A stretch of 64,000 bases of DNA, from the NCBI GenBank assembly GCA_002716385.1, contig PBAX01000021.1:47312-111311 (forward strand), in the 5' to 3' direction. Positions 56,197-64,000 of this stretch are shown here, piece by piece. Within the stretch, counting starts at the first letter, position 1. Each line of letters begins with the position of its first letter. The DNA is from Phycisphaerae bacterium (GTDB lineage Bacteria > Planctomycetota > Phycisphaerae > Phycisphaerales > SM1A02). The notes beneath the pieces were generated by a model. That model was not told the origin of the DNA. It worked only from the letters and a program-made list of their open reading frames with translations, and ran no database searches. The position numbers and the translations under genes were made by a program.

Positions 56197-57676
56197 TTCT
56201 GCGGCGTTGGCCCAGAGGCCTGGATAGATACTTCTTCAACGCAACCCAGCTCTTCAATGCTGGCTTGGGCTTTCCGTCCAGGGAAAGCAACCCGGCCCCG
56301 GATGGAACCGTCATCTGATTGTCGTAGAGATCGCTGCATATGGCGGCCTCGACGAATGGTTTTGAAAGAAGAAGCATCAACGCCTGACTTACCCATCGCG
56401 CCTGTCTCTCGGAGGACCATGGCGTATGCCACCAGCCAGCGGTGTTGTCGATGACGGAATCCGGAACACCCAGACTTGAGATGACGATCTTGGGTTCCAG
56501 ATGAAGGAAACGATCGACCAGCTTGCTCAACTCCATCAGGTCACGCGATGGCATGGCGTTGTGCGCATCCCCGAAGAGGACCTGTAGGCCGACGGCATCG
56601 AGCCGGATGCCTTCCTGCAACAACTGCTCGATGAAGCTGATGGGCGCGACCGAGTCACGTTCAGTCGACAGATATTCACCCCAGAGATGGTTCAACTCGA
56701 CCATGACGCGGCGAGATCGCCGCCCCTGACGAACAACAAGCGCCAATGTCCGGACCAAATCGATCATCTCCTTGAGAGAGAACTGGTAGTCGAGATTCGA
56801 CTGGACTCCCGACAGAATGCTGTACATCCCAATGTTGTCCCCATAACGCTGGACGACATTCTGGACATAGTCGTAGGCTCGGTCGCAGATCTCGCCGAAA
56901 TCGCGCTTTTTAGGCTCCATCCAGACCGGCATCCTGCCAGGATTGAAATTGACCAAGGGACCAGCGATCACCATGCATTTGGATTCGATGGCCCATTCAA
57001 CCCATCGATCGAACTTCGCCCAGTCGTAGACACCTTCCCTCGGGCAGACGACGCCCCATTCCATGGGAATGCGGATCAACTCGAAGTTCAATTTGTCCTT
57101 GAGGAAACCCTGGAGAACGGGCCCCGCCTGCTGTGGCCAGACGGCGGTGCCGAAGGTCGCTCTGCTGGCGGGACGTTCCTTGTAGCGACGGTGGATCAGG
57201 ACCTCGGCATGAGCCAGAGCCAGATGTTCAGAGGCTTTCAATGCCAGTTCCAGCGCCTTGTGACCGTGGGCATCTGCCTCCGCCGGATCTGGGGTCACCA
57301 TGGCCCGGGTGAAGATCTGCCGCGCTGACTGGACCATGGCCATCGCAGGATGCTCCTGACTGAGGTGCATCTGCCAGACTTCGGCCTGAGCGAGGAAGAT
57401 GGCGATTCGATGACGAGCCAGCTCGACGCTCAGGATGTATGGCTTCTCCCGATGCGGGAGCAGACAGGTCTGCAATGACAATCGACCGCTTTCCCCCGCG
57501 TTGTACTGGAGCAGCAGTGCCGTTGGCCGGACACCTCGACGATTGCATCGAATCAGACCATCCTTGAATTCGATCTCACCTGGCACGACCAGATCGTCCC
57601 GATCGAGCAACCGTGCATGGTTCAGCGACCATTCGGTTGCGGGGGCCGAATCTTTGAAAACCGCGAACTCGAGCAT
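56171..57676 (-). CDS. GH10-like protein lacking catalytic glutamates
   Basis: A 501-residue protein. Residues 1-170 form an all-beta domain of unknown type. From residue 180 the segment FGTAVWPQQAG, MEWGVVCPREGVYDWAKFDRWVEW and AGPLVNFNPGRMPVWM follows the (beta/alpha)8 barrel of family 10 xylanases. The position of the acid/base motif (WDxxNE) reads YSILSGVQSN, and the nucleophile strand (TELD) reads VISSLGVPDS, so both Glu seem absent. No signal peptide. It is likely a non-catalytic glycan-binding or structural relative. It heads the transcript with the ComEA-like gene and mfd. Confidence 0.6.
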   Translation of the reverse strand: MLEFAVFKDSAPATEWSLNHARLLDRDDLVVPGEIEFKDGLIRCNRRGVRPTALLLQYNAGESGRLSLQTCLLPHREKPYILSVELARHRIAIFLAQAEVWQMHLSQEHPAMAMVQSARQIFTRAMVTPDPAEADAHGHKALELALKASEHLALAHAEVLIHRRYKERPASRATFGTAVWPQQAGPVLQGFLKDKLNFELIRIPMEWGVVCPREGVYDWAKFDRWVEWAIESKCMVIAGPLVNFNPGRMPVWMEPKKRDFGEICDRAYDYVQNVVQRYGDNIGMYSILSGVQSNLDYQFSLKEMIDLVRTLALVVRQGRRSRRVMVELNHLWGEYLSTERDSVAPISFIEQLLQEGIRLDAVGLQVLFGDAHNAMPSRDLMELSKLVDRFLHLEPKIVISSLGVPDSVIDNTAGWWHTPWSSERQARWVSQALMLLLSKPFVEAAICSDLYDNQMTVPSGAGLLSLDGKPKPALKSWVALKKYLSRPLGQRRRNEDAAVNE

Positions 57677-57769
57677 GGTGAGGTGAGGACCTTTTCAAGA
57701 GAAGCCCCTGGCTGATGTGCCAGAAGGACAGGGTGGCATCATAGCCGAGCCAGCAGCCGAACCCGATCC

Positions 57770-57778
57770 TGCTACACT
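57770..57778 (+). promoter_or_regulatory. Extended -10 promoter candidate for purC
   Basis: TGCTACACT followed by TT, 53 bases before the purC start, identical over 12 bases to the element before purA. Confidence 0.45.
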
Positions 57779-57831
57779 TTATCGGCATAGGGATAGGACT
57801 ATTACCAAGCACCAACCATCGGAGGGAGCCG

Positions 57832-58779
57832 ATGATGACAATGACCTCATCGAATGCTGTTTACAACACCGATCTGCCACTTCCCGGACGTCGCCAAGGC
57901 AAGGTCCGGGACATCTATGAAGTCCCCGGGAAGGCAGGCAGCCCACCTTCTCTTCTGATCGTGGCAAGCGATCGAATCAGCGCATTCGACGTGGTGCTCC
58001 CCAATCCCATCCCTGGAAAAGGCAGAGCCTTGACCCACATCAGCACCGAATGGTTCAACTGGGTGCGTGAGCAGAACATCATCGCCGACCACCTCCTCTC
58101 GACGAAACCAGAGGATGTGGGGGGACTCGATGAGAGCCATTGGCCAAGTGTCGAAGGTCGAATGATGCTCGGTCGCGCTGCACAGGTGGTCCCGATCGAG
58201 TGCGTCGTCAGAGGCTATCTCGCCGGCAGTGGTTGGAAGGAGTATCAGCAGGACGGAACAGTCTGCGGCATCAAGCTTCCGGAAGGCATGAAGCAGTGCG
58301 AACAGCTTCCAGAGCCGATCTTCACACCGTCAACCAAGGCGACCGAAGGCCATGACGAGAACATCGACTTCCAGCAGGCCTGCGAAATCGCCGGCAGTAG
58401 CGTCATGACCAAGCTGCGTGACATCTCACTTGAGCTCTATACAAAGGCTGCCGAATTCGCCCGACCGCGAGGACTCATCCTGGCGGACACCAAGTTCGAA
58501 TTCGGATTCGCCCTGGACGCGAGTGGACAACCAACCGACGAACTGCTTCTTATCGATGAAGTCCTGACCCCCGATTCAAGCCGCTATTGGCCCGCCGAGA
58601 AGTACGAGGCCGGACGCGATCAGGAGTCGTTCGACAAGCAGTACGTCCGCAACTGGCTGCAGGCCATCTGCGATCGTGGCGAATGGGACAAGACACCTCC
58701 CGGCCCGGCATTGCCGGAAGACGTGATCCACAACTCTCTGGATCGCTATGACGAGGCCAGACAACGACTCTTCGGTTGA
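57832..58779 (+). CDS. purC: SAICAR synthase
   Basis: A 315-residue enzyme of the longer (yeast-like) type that couples CAIR and aspartate in purine synthesis. LPLPGRRQGKVRDIYEV, VASDRISAFDVVLPNPIPGKG, ECVVRGYLAGSGWKEYQ and LADTKFEFGFAL are family motifs. Shine-Dalgarno GGAGGG is six bases before the ATG. It converges on folD with a gap of eight bases. Confidence 0.96.
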   Translation: MMTMTSSNAVYNTDLPLPGRRQGKVRDIYEVPGKAGSPPSLLIVASDRISAFDVVLPNPIPGKGRALTHISTEWFNWVREQNIIADHLLSTKPEDVGGLDESHWPSVEGRMMLGRAAQVVPIECVVRGYLAGSGWKEYQQDGTVCGIKLPEGMKQCEQLPEPIFTPSTKATEGHDENIDFQQACEIAGSSVMTKLRDISLELYTKAAEFARPRGLILADTKFEFGFALDASGQPTDELLLIDEVLTPDSSRYWPAEKYEAGRDQESFDKQYVRNWLQAICDRGEWDKTPPGPALPEDVIHNSLDRYDEARQRLFG

Positions 58780-58787
58780 TTCCGACT

Positions 58788-59663
58788 TCAACCCGATCGA
58801 TCGGCGGCATCAACGGTGTTTCGCAGAAGCATCGCGACCGTGACCGGTCCTACTCCACCGGGGACAGGCGTGATCCAACCGGCGATTGGCGAGACCTGCT
58901 CGAAATCGACGTCACCAACCGTGTAGCGACGGCCGGTCTCCTCGTCGGTGACACGGGTGATCCCGACATCGATGATGACCGCGCCGGGCCTGACCATGTC
59001 GGCTGTCACCAGACCAGGCTTGCCGACGGCGGAGACGAGCACATCCGCATCGCGGCACAGCGACTTGATGTCCGGCGTGTGGATATTGGTGGAGATGACG
59101 GTCGCTTCCGCCCGCATGAGCAGAACCGCAACAGGCTTCCCAACGATGTTGCTGGCACCGATGCAGACGACCTTCTTGCCGGGCAGCTCGATACCGGTAG
59201 ATTCGATCAGCGTCATCGTCGCCAACGCGGTGCATGGCACCAGACTGCGACGGCCGTAGAGCACGTTGCCGATGTTCGCGGGATTCACGCCCTCGACGTC
59301 CTTCGCATCCAGAATTCTCGACTGGACCTGTTCGGTCTTGATTCCTTCGGGCAACGGCATGTGCAGCATGATGGCCGTCACCTCGGGCGCCGCATTGAGT
59401 CCGTCTATGTAGTTCTCGAGATCGGCCTGACTGATGTCCCCCGACAATTCATGCAGCCGGTACTCGATGCCGACTTCATCGCACATGCGGGCCTGATTGG
59501 CGGCATAGACGCCGGCGGATTGATCGGCGCCGACCATTATGGCATCGAGTCGAACGGGCGAACCTGCCGCCTTCAATGCCGAGGTTCGCTCGAGCAGCGA
59601 GCCCCTGACCTGACTGGCGATGGCTCTTCCATCGATGATTCGACCTGTCTCGGAGACGTTCAT
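58788..59663 (-). CDS. folD: FolD-like methylenetetrahydrofolate dehydrogenase with altered active site
   Basis: A 291-residue protein with the FolD fold: VGADQSAGVYAANQARMC, MPLPEG, KDVEGVNPANIG, CIGASNIVGKPVAVLL and the C-terminal TPVPGGVGPVTVAMLL are all recognisable. Compared without gaps to E. coli FolD, the catalytic Lys of YVxxK is Gln here, the Gln of VQLPL is His, and the second Asp of KDVDG is Glu. Known FolD enzymes need these three for cyclohydrolase chemistry. The NADP-binding loop is intact. A dehydrogenase-only or otherwise changed activity is inferred. It is divergent from coaX. Confidence 0.85.
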   Translation of the reverse strand: MNVSETGRIIDGRAIASQVRGSLLERTSALKAAGSPVRLDAIMVGADQSAGVYAANQARMCDEVGIEYRLHELSGDISQADLENYIDGLNAAPEVTAIMLHMPLPEGIKTEQVQSRILDAKDVEGVNPANIGNVLYGRRSLVPCTALATMTLIESTGIELPGKKVVCIGASNIVGKPVAVLLMRAEATVISTNIHTPDIKSLCRDADVLVSAVGKPGLVTADMVRPGAVIIDVGITRVTDEETGRRYTVGDVDFEQVSPIAGWITPVPGGVGPVTVAMLLRNTVDAADRSG

Positions 59664-59698
59664 TCCAGCAGGATACCCCTGTCCTTGGCTGGCTGCCG

Positions 59699-59704
59699 TA
59701 CACT
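59699..59704 (+). promoter_or_regulatory. -10 element candidate giving a leaderless coaX message
   Basis: TACACT ends six bases before the coaX ATG at 59711. Transcription would start at or next to the start codon. No Shine-Dalgarno is present and no -35 is clear. Confidence 0.35.
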
Positions 59705-59710
59705 GTCCAG

Positions 59711-60520
59711 ATGAGCACAGATACCCAGCTTGTCGTCATCAGCATCGGAAACACCCGAACCCACATTGCCTCCGTGGAAGGCGGGACTTGTGGCGCCCCC
59801 TCCTGCTTTTCCAATGATGATCTGGCTGGAGCCGTCGAGCGGGTCGTCGAACTCTGGAAACCGATGAGCGAGACCGGAAACGGATCGATCCTGATGGCCG
59901 ATGTGAATGAACCCGCGGCCCTGCGACTGTCCTCCGCGATCAATGGCCAGCTTTCCGAGGACATCTATCGGATCGGCCACGACGTGCCGATTCCGATGAT
60001 GGTCAGCCTCGACCCCGAGACCATCACGGGTACGGATCGATTGCTCAATGCACTGGCTGCCTGGGAATCGGTCCAGCAGGCCTGCATCATCGTCGATGCC
60101 GGGACGGCGGTGACGGTGGACTTCATCGATGGCGAGGGCACGTTCCATGGCGGCGCCATCGCACCGGGCGCCAACATGCAACTGAAGGCGATGCACGAGT
60201 TCACCGATGCGTTGCCCGACATGGAATTCCATAAACCCGAGACCGGCGCCTTCGGGAAATCGACCGGCGATGCCATGCTCATGGGCGTATCGGCCGGCAT
60301 CCGCGGACTCGTCTGGAAGCTCGTCGAACAGTATGCGGACGAATACGGCGCCTATCCCATGGTCATAGCGACTGGCGGGGATGCCGAAGCGCTCTTTGGT
60401 GACGATGAGCTCATCGACCGGATCGTGGGGAACCTCACACTCATCGGGATCGCCGCCTGTGCTCGCCACGCACTCGCCGGTGACTCCAGTGACCCCACCG
60501 AAGACAGTTCAGCCGGCTGA
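59711..60520 (+). CDS. coaX: Type III pantothenate kinase CoaX
   Basis: A 269-residue acetate-kinase-fold enzyme that phosphorylates pantothenate, the first committed step of coenzyme A synthesis. VISIGNTRTHIA is the phosphate loop, IIVDAGTAVTVDFIDGEGTFHGGAIAPG holds the metal Asp and pantothenate site, and VIATGGDAE is the C-terminal ATP motif. GTDR, in the pantothenate loop, is present near residue 110. The next gene starts four bases after its stop. Confidence 0.92.
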   Translation: MSTDTQLVVISIGNTRTHIASVEGGTCGAPSCFSNDDLAGAVERVVELWKPMSETGNGSILMADVNEPAALRLSSAINGQLSEDIYRIGHDVPIPMMVSLDPETITGTDRLLNALAAWESVQQACIIVDAGTAVTVDFIDGEGTFHGGAIAPGANMQLKAMHEFTDALPDMEFHKPETGAFGKSTGDAMLMGVSAGIRGLVWKLVEQYADEYGAYPMVIATGGDAEALFGDDELIDRIVGNLTLIGIAACARHALAGDSSDPTEDSSAG

Positions 60521-60524
60521 ACCG

Positions 60525-61496
60525 ATGACCTCGAGCTCCTGTCGCGTTGCCCTCATGACTGCTCCGGAAACGGGCGCGGTCTCCATCATCCAGCTCTCGG
60601 GCGACATCAGACCCGTCCTGAAATGCATCACTGGCCACGACACATGGCCGGTCGGCACGCTGCGACTCTCGAACCTTGCCGACATAGACGAGGGACTCGT
60701 CTCCATTCCGACCGAACACTGCGCCCAGCTGATGCCCCATGGTGGACTGCGCATTCGCCAACGACTGCTGACCGCCCTCGAGAAGGCGGGTGCAGTCCAT
60801 GATCCTGATCTGTCGCCGGAAGTCTTGTTTCCAGAAGCACGCAACGCCATCGAGGCCGCTGCACTGAAACTGATCTCGACGGCCGCCAGCCCCCTCGCGA
60901 TCGACCTGCTCCTGCAGCAGCCCGAACGCTGGGGTGATTGCGACTCCTGGACAGCGGAGGACGACGCCAGATCGCGAAGGCTCAATCGACTTCTCACACC
61001 TCCCGGCATCGTGATGATCGGGCCGCCCAACATCGGCAAGAGTTCCCTTCTGAACATGCTTACAGGTCGTGATGTGGCGATCGCCATGGATGAACCCGGA
61101 ACGACTCGTGACTACGTCTCGGCCTTGATCGAACTGGGCGGAATCGTGGTCCGCTGGCACGACACACCTGGTCAGCGAACAAGCGATGACATCATCGAGA
61201 TGGATGCCCTGAGTCGAACCGAACAACTCATCGAGACGGCCGACATGCTCATCCTGGCACGAGACGCCACGTCCGCCTGGATCGAGACTGACCGCGAACC
61301 GGATCTTCGACTTTCACTCAGGAGCGATCTCGGGCTGTGCCGTGATGCGGATGTGTGCGTTTCCGCGCATACGGGGGAAGGACTTATCGAACTGGTCGAG
61401 TGCGTGCGTGAACATCTCGTGCCCGCGAGCGATCTGGGCTCGACTCGCCCGTGGCGATTCCCAGGTCTCGAACATCAGACACCCAACATCGACTGA
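60525..61496 (+). CDS. Truncated MnmE/TrmE-like GTPase
   Basis: A 323-residue protein read from ATG 60525. The N-terminus resembles a shortened TrmE folate domain (RVALMTAPETGAVSIIQLSG, IDEGLVSIP, MPHGGLRIRQRLL). The G domain is clear: GPPNIGKSSLLNM (G1), EPGTTRDYVSALI (G2), WHDTPGQRTSDDIIE (G3) and SAHTGEG (G5). The usual C-terminal helical part with the CIGK catalytic Cys is missing; the protein stops at PGLEHQTPNID. MnmE is normally about 450 residues. It cannot by itself do the known tRNA wobble-U modification; a different GTPase role is likely. Four bases after coaX. Confidence 0.7.
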   Translation: MTSSSCRVALMTAPETGAVSIIQLSGDIRPVLKCITGHDTWPVGTLRLSNLADIDEGLVSIPTEHCAQLMPHGGLRIRQRLLTALEKAGAVHDPDLSPEVLFPEARNAIEAAALKLISTAASPLAIDLLLQQPERWGDCDSWTAEDDARSRRLNRLLTPPGIVMIGPPNIGKSSLLNMLTGRDVAIAMDEPGTTRDYVSALIELGGIVVRWHDTPGQRTSDDIIEMDALSRTEQLIETADMLILARDATSAWIETDREPDLRLSLRSDLGLCRDADVCVSAHTGEGLIELVECVREHLVPASDLGSTRPWRFPGLEHQTPNID

Positions 61497-61569
61497 TCGA
61501 TTCGAAAATAGGGTCGACGATCCCCAGCGAGAGGTTTTCCCAGTATTCGGAGCGGATACCGTTGATCTG

Positions 61570-61583
61570 AGCCGCATGCGGCT
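61570..61583. repeat. 14-base palindrome before the GACC-repeat gene
   Basis: AGCCGCATGCGGCT reads the same on both strands and lies between TTGATC (61562-61567) and TACTAA (61587-61592), a poor promoter pair with 19-base spacing. Operator or simple chance; no other evidence. Confidence 0.35.
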
Positions 61584-61626
61584 GTCTACTAAATGAAGGC
61601 AACAGCCGACGGGGAGAAGGAAAACC

Positions 61627-62634
61627 GTGCTGCGATCGATTGCGTCAACCATCCTGATGAGCACCCTGCTTCTGACAGGCATTGCAACAGCGGACGAATT
61701 CGGCGCCTGCTGCCTCCCGGATGGCAGCTGCACCGATCTGCCCGACGATCTGCCCGTCGATGGAGAAGCGCTCTGCGATATTCTTCAAGGCACCTGGCTT
61801 GGCACGGGCACCAGCTGCAAGACCTCCGCCTGTCTCGATGGCGCCTGCTGCTTCATGGAGGTCGAATGCGAACCTCTCCTGAGTCAAGAGGATTGTGAAT
61901 CAGCAGGCGGCGTGTTCCTGGGTGAACTCTCCACCTGCGAAAACGAAGGGAACTACTGTCGGGATGATCTCGGCGCCTGCTGCCTCGACTTCCAGGACTG
62001 CATCGAACAGGTCGCCCCGGATGACTGCTCGACGATCGGAGGCGAGTTCATCGGCATCGACACGACCTGCAACGAGGACGCACCATGGTGCGCAATCCTG
62101 TTCGGCGCCTGCTGCTTCGGCGAGTATTGCCTGGAGCAGGTCGAACAATACGAGTGTGAAATCTCCGGCGGTACGTTCTGGTACGGCCCCTGCGAGGAGT
62201 TCACCGATGTTCCGGAATGCGTGGCGAGCCCACGCGGCGCCTGTTGCGTCGACGGCATCGACTGCGAGACGGATGTCACGGAACTCGAGTGCGATCAGAT
62301 GAATGGGGTGTATTACGGGGACGACACCACCGAGTGCCCCCCCACATGTGCGGTGAACGTATTTGGGGCCTGCTGCCTCGATGAGGGCTGCAGCTACATG
62401 CCCGACTACATCTGCCTCATCTCGGAGGGCACGTTCCTGCCCGGAGAGGACTGCAATCCGGACCCATGCCCGACCTGCAACGGAGATCTTGACGGCGATG
62501 ACACCGTCGATGTCAACGATCTCCTGATGCTGCTTTCCGCCTATGGGGATGATGGCTCCGGAGACTGCGACGGTGACGGCGATACCGACGTGAACGATGT
62601 TCTCTCCCTGATCAACGCCTGGGGGGACTGTTAG
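61627..62634 (+). CDS. Secreted Cys-rich GACC-repeat protein with dockerin-like module
   Basis: A 335-residue protein starting at GTG 61627 (GGGAGAAGG ribosome-binding site). A signal peptide ends near ATADE (residue 22). Six repeats begin with GACC at residues 26, 72, 116, 160, 204 and 247, a period of 43-46, each with further Cys in a C-x-DC or EC and GG-x-F-x-G pattern; disulfide-bonded domains are likely. The C-terminus (from CNGDLDGDDTVDVNDLL to INAWGDC) is a two-EF-hand dockerin-like calcium module bounded by Cys. Export to the surface is inferred. No enzyme domain is visible; binding or matrix role is possible. Confidence 0.8.
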   Translation: MLRSIASTILMSTLLLTGIATADEFGACCLPDGSCTDLPDDLPVDGEALCDILQGTWLGTGTSCKTSACLDGACCFMEVECEPLLSQEDCESAGGVFLGELSTCENEGNYCRDDLGACCLDFQDCIEQVAPDDCSTIGGEFIGIDTTCNEDAPWCAILFGACCFGEYCLEQVEQYECEISGGTFWYGPCEEFTDVPECVASPRGACCVDGIDCETDVTELECDQMNGVYYGDDTTECPPTCAVNVFGACCLDEGCSYMPDYICLISEGTFLPGEDCNPDPCPTCNGDLDGDDTVDVNDLLMLLSAYGDDGSGDCDGDGDTDVNDVLSLINAWGDC

Positions 62635-62690
62635 CAGCCCACCCTGGTGCAGCCATCAAGCCTCCAGCGAGCTCTACACAAAAAAAAACG

Positions 62691-62719
62691 TTGACCCATC
62701 CCATGTGATTTTCTCTAAT
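62691..62719 (+). promoter_or_regulatory. Strong sigma-70 promoter before the RCC1-repeat gene
   Basis: TTGACC (62691-62696), 17-base spacer, TCTAAT (62714-62719), both 5/6 matches. A run of nine A directly upstream (62680-62688) resembles an UP element. A GGGAGAGAG ribosome-binding site and ATG follow. Confidence 0.75.
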
Positions 62720-62767
62720 GGAACTCATATGGCCTCTGGCCATCTACATCTGTGGGAGAGAGAACCA

Positions 62768-64000
62768 ATGCGATCAATCTGCATGACCGTCGTGGCCACG
62801 CTGGCACTGGCTGGAACGTCATTCGCACAATCCGAGGCCATCGCGTGGGGAGCGAACGGCGATGGCCAATGCGACGTCCCTGCCGGTGAAACCTTTGTGC
62901 AGATTGCTGCGGGCGGCTACCACAACATCGGGCTGCGAGTAGACGGCACGGCGATCGGATGGGGTAACAACGGCTATGGCCATTCCAACGTCCCTACCGG
63001 CCAGGTCTTTGTGCAGTTTGCTGCAGGCGACTTGCACAGCATTGGCCTGCGAGCGGATGGGACAACCATCGCGTGGGGGCGAAACAGCGACGGCCAATGC
63101 AACGTCCCTGCCGGCGAAACCTTTGCCGAGGTTGCTGCGGGCAACTACCACAGCCTCGGGCTCCGAAGCGACGGCACGGCCCTCGCGTGGGGACAGAACA
63201 ACTACGGCCAATGCGACGTCCCCACCGATGAAACATTTGTGCAGATTGCTGCGGGTAGCTACCACACCATCGGCTTGCGAAAGGACGGCACCCTGATCGC
63301 GTGGGGGCGAAACAGCTACGGCCAATGTGACGTCCCCACCGGTGAGAACTTTGTGCAGATTGCTGCGGGCGGCGACGCCAATATCGGCTTGCGCGCAGAC
63401 GGCACGGCGATTGCGTGGGGGCGGACCACCTACGGCCAATGCAATGTCCCTGCCGGTGAGGTCTTTGTGCAGGTTGCTACGGGATTTTGGCATACCATCG
63501 GACTACGCGCAGACGGCACAGCGATTGCGTGGGGGCGGAACAACTATGGCCAATGCAACGTCCCTGCCGGCGAGACCTTTGTGCAGGTTGCTGCGGGCGG
63601 CTACCACAGCATCGGCCTTCGAGCAGGCGGCGTCTCCGACAGTGACAATGACGGCATTCCCGACTCTCAGGACCAGTGTCCGGGGGAAGACGACACCATC
63701 GACACCGATGGGAACGGCACCCCGGATTGCCTCGAGCAACCCTGCAACGGCGACACCGATCTGGACGGCGTCGTCGACATCACCGACCTCCTCAATGTCA
63801 TCGAGGACTGGGGCGACTGTGAACAGCCAGCCACCATCTACGCGGCAGAAGGCTGGGGCAAGAACGACTACGGACAGAGCGTCGTGCCTGCGAATCAGGA
63901 GTTCGTGCAGGTCGCCATCGGCAAGGAGCACTCGCTCGGCCTGCGTGCAGACGGCACGGTGATCGCCTGGGGCGGCAACGTCTACGGTGCCGGCGATGTC
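62768..64000 (+). CDS. RCC1-repeat secreted protein (C-terminus beyond window)
   Basis: An open frame of 411 codons from ATG 62768 that runs off the end without a stop. Signal peptide MRSICMTVVATLALAGTSFA. Seven tandem 38-residue RCC1 units follow (consensus AIAWGxNxYGQCxVP, then GETFVQxAAG, then H-x-IGLRxDGT). A TSP3-like segment (DSDNDGIPDSQDQCPG) and a single dockerin-like module (CNGDTDLDGVVDITDLL to EDWGDC) lie at about residues 290-355, after which RCC1 units resume. RCC1 repeats form beta-propellers; here an extracellular propeller is inferred. Confidence 0.85.
   Translation, partial: MRSICMTVVATLALAGTSFAQSEAIAWGANGDGQCDVPAGETFVQIAAGGYHNIGLRVDGTAIGWGNNGYGHSNVPTGQVFVQFAAGDLHSIGLRADGTTIAWGRNSDGQCNVPAGETFAEVAAGNYHSLGLRSDGTALAWGQNNYGQCDVPTDETFVQIAAGSYHTIGLRKDGTLIAWGRNSYGQCDVPTGENFVQIAAGGDANIGLRADGTAIAWGRTTYGQCNVPAGEVFVQVATGFWHTIGLRADGTAIAWGRNNYGQCNVPAGETFVQVAAGGYHSIGLRAGGVSDSDNDGIPDSQDQCPGEDDTIDTDGNGTPDCLEQPCNGDTDLDGVVDITDLLNVIEDWGDCEQPATIYAAEGWGKNDYGQSVVPANQEFVQVAIGKEHSLGLRADGTVIAWGGNVYGAGDV
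62837..63634 (+). repeat. Seven tandem 114-base repeats encoding RCC1 units
   Basis: Units begin at 62837, 62951, 63065, 63179, 63293, 63407 and 63521. Long stretches (for example the part coding for GQC-VP and VQ-AAG) are nearly identical in DNA, suggesting recent duplication or gene conversion. Confidence 0.9.

Noticed and set aside
62837..63634. Regular repeats as a CRISPR array
   Set aside because: The 114-base period is a multiple of three, the frame is open throughout, the repeats code for RCC1 units, and there are no unique spacers or cas genes.

Overview
The window looks like a chromosomal segment of a planctomycete, most likely of the class Phycisphaerae. The evidence is a set of traits rather than a database match: a PEP-CTERM-like sorting signal of the PAPGALALLGLAG-Arg type, secreted proteins ending in dockerin-like EF-hand modules with CNGD and WGDC signatures, Cys-rich GACC repeats, RCC1 repeats, very large pseudopilins, a DUF1844 protein, and a complete rod-type peptidoglycan synthase pair. 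No rRNA, CRISPR array, insertion sequence or phage gene was seen.

Layout. 0-9.9 kb: housekeeping and small regulatory genes (YpdA-like flavoprotein, YraN, SurA-like lipoprotein, DUF1844, a GT-C-like membrane protein, FkbM methyltransferase, HemW, an FHA protein, a zinc ribbon, PurA, UppS). 9.9-31.3 kb: one large leftward locus for a type IV pilus / type II secretion-like machine. It has PilB2-PilT, a terminator, then PilB1/GspE, GspF and six pseudopilin-like genes that mostly overlap end to start. The last one is a 2,879-residue GspK-like protein. 31.4-36.3 kb: CoaB, an Na+/H+ antiporter-like protein, ThiS-ThiG and a phosphohexomutase. 36.3-43.3 kb: a leftward run PBP2-RodA-RsmG-DinG plus Aat. 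43.3-49.4 kb: a glycosyltransferase, a candidate structured RNA with its own promoter, tRNA-Gln, then a GlmU-like uridylyltransferase, Prs, L25, Pth, S6, SSB and L9, closed by a strong terminator. 49.5-57.7 kb: an acetyltransferase, an orphan ribonucleotide reductase C-terminal domain, a membrane protein, a PEP-CTERM-like secreted protein, Mfd, a ComEA-like protein and a GH10-like protein lacking catalytic residues. 57.8-64 kb: PurC, a FolD homologue with altered catalytic residues, CoaX, a truncated MnmE-like GTPase, a GACC-repeat dockerin protein and an RCC1-repeat protein that runs off the window.

How the parts fit. The pilin locus supplies motor ATPases (extension and retraction), the inner-membrane platform and an all-oversized pseudopilus, but not secretin, PilMNO or prepilin peptidase, which must lie elsewhere. 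The giant tip-type protein carries two copies of the same Cys-rich GACC repeat found in a separate secreted protein 46 kb away, which links surface or secreted proteins and the pseudopilus. CoaX and CoaB cover two steps of coenzyme A synthesis; PurA, PurC, Prs and FolD belong to purine and one-carbon metabolism; UppS, the GlmU-like enzyme, PBP2 and RodA belong to wall synthesis.

Best candidates for something undescribed: the giant-GspK pseudopilus operon with embedded GACC repeats, the structured RNA at about 44,190-44,425, and the FolD homologue with three catalytic positions replaced.
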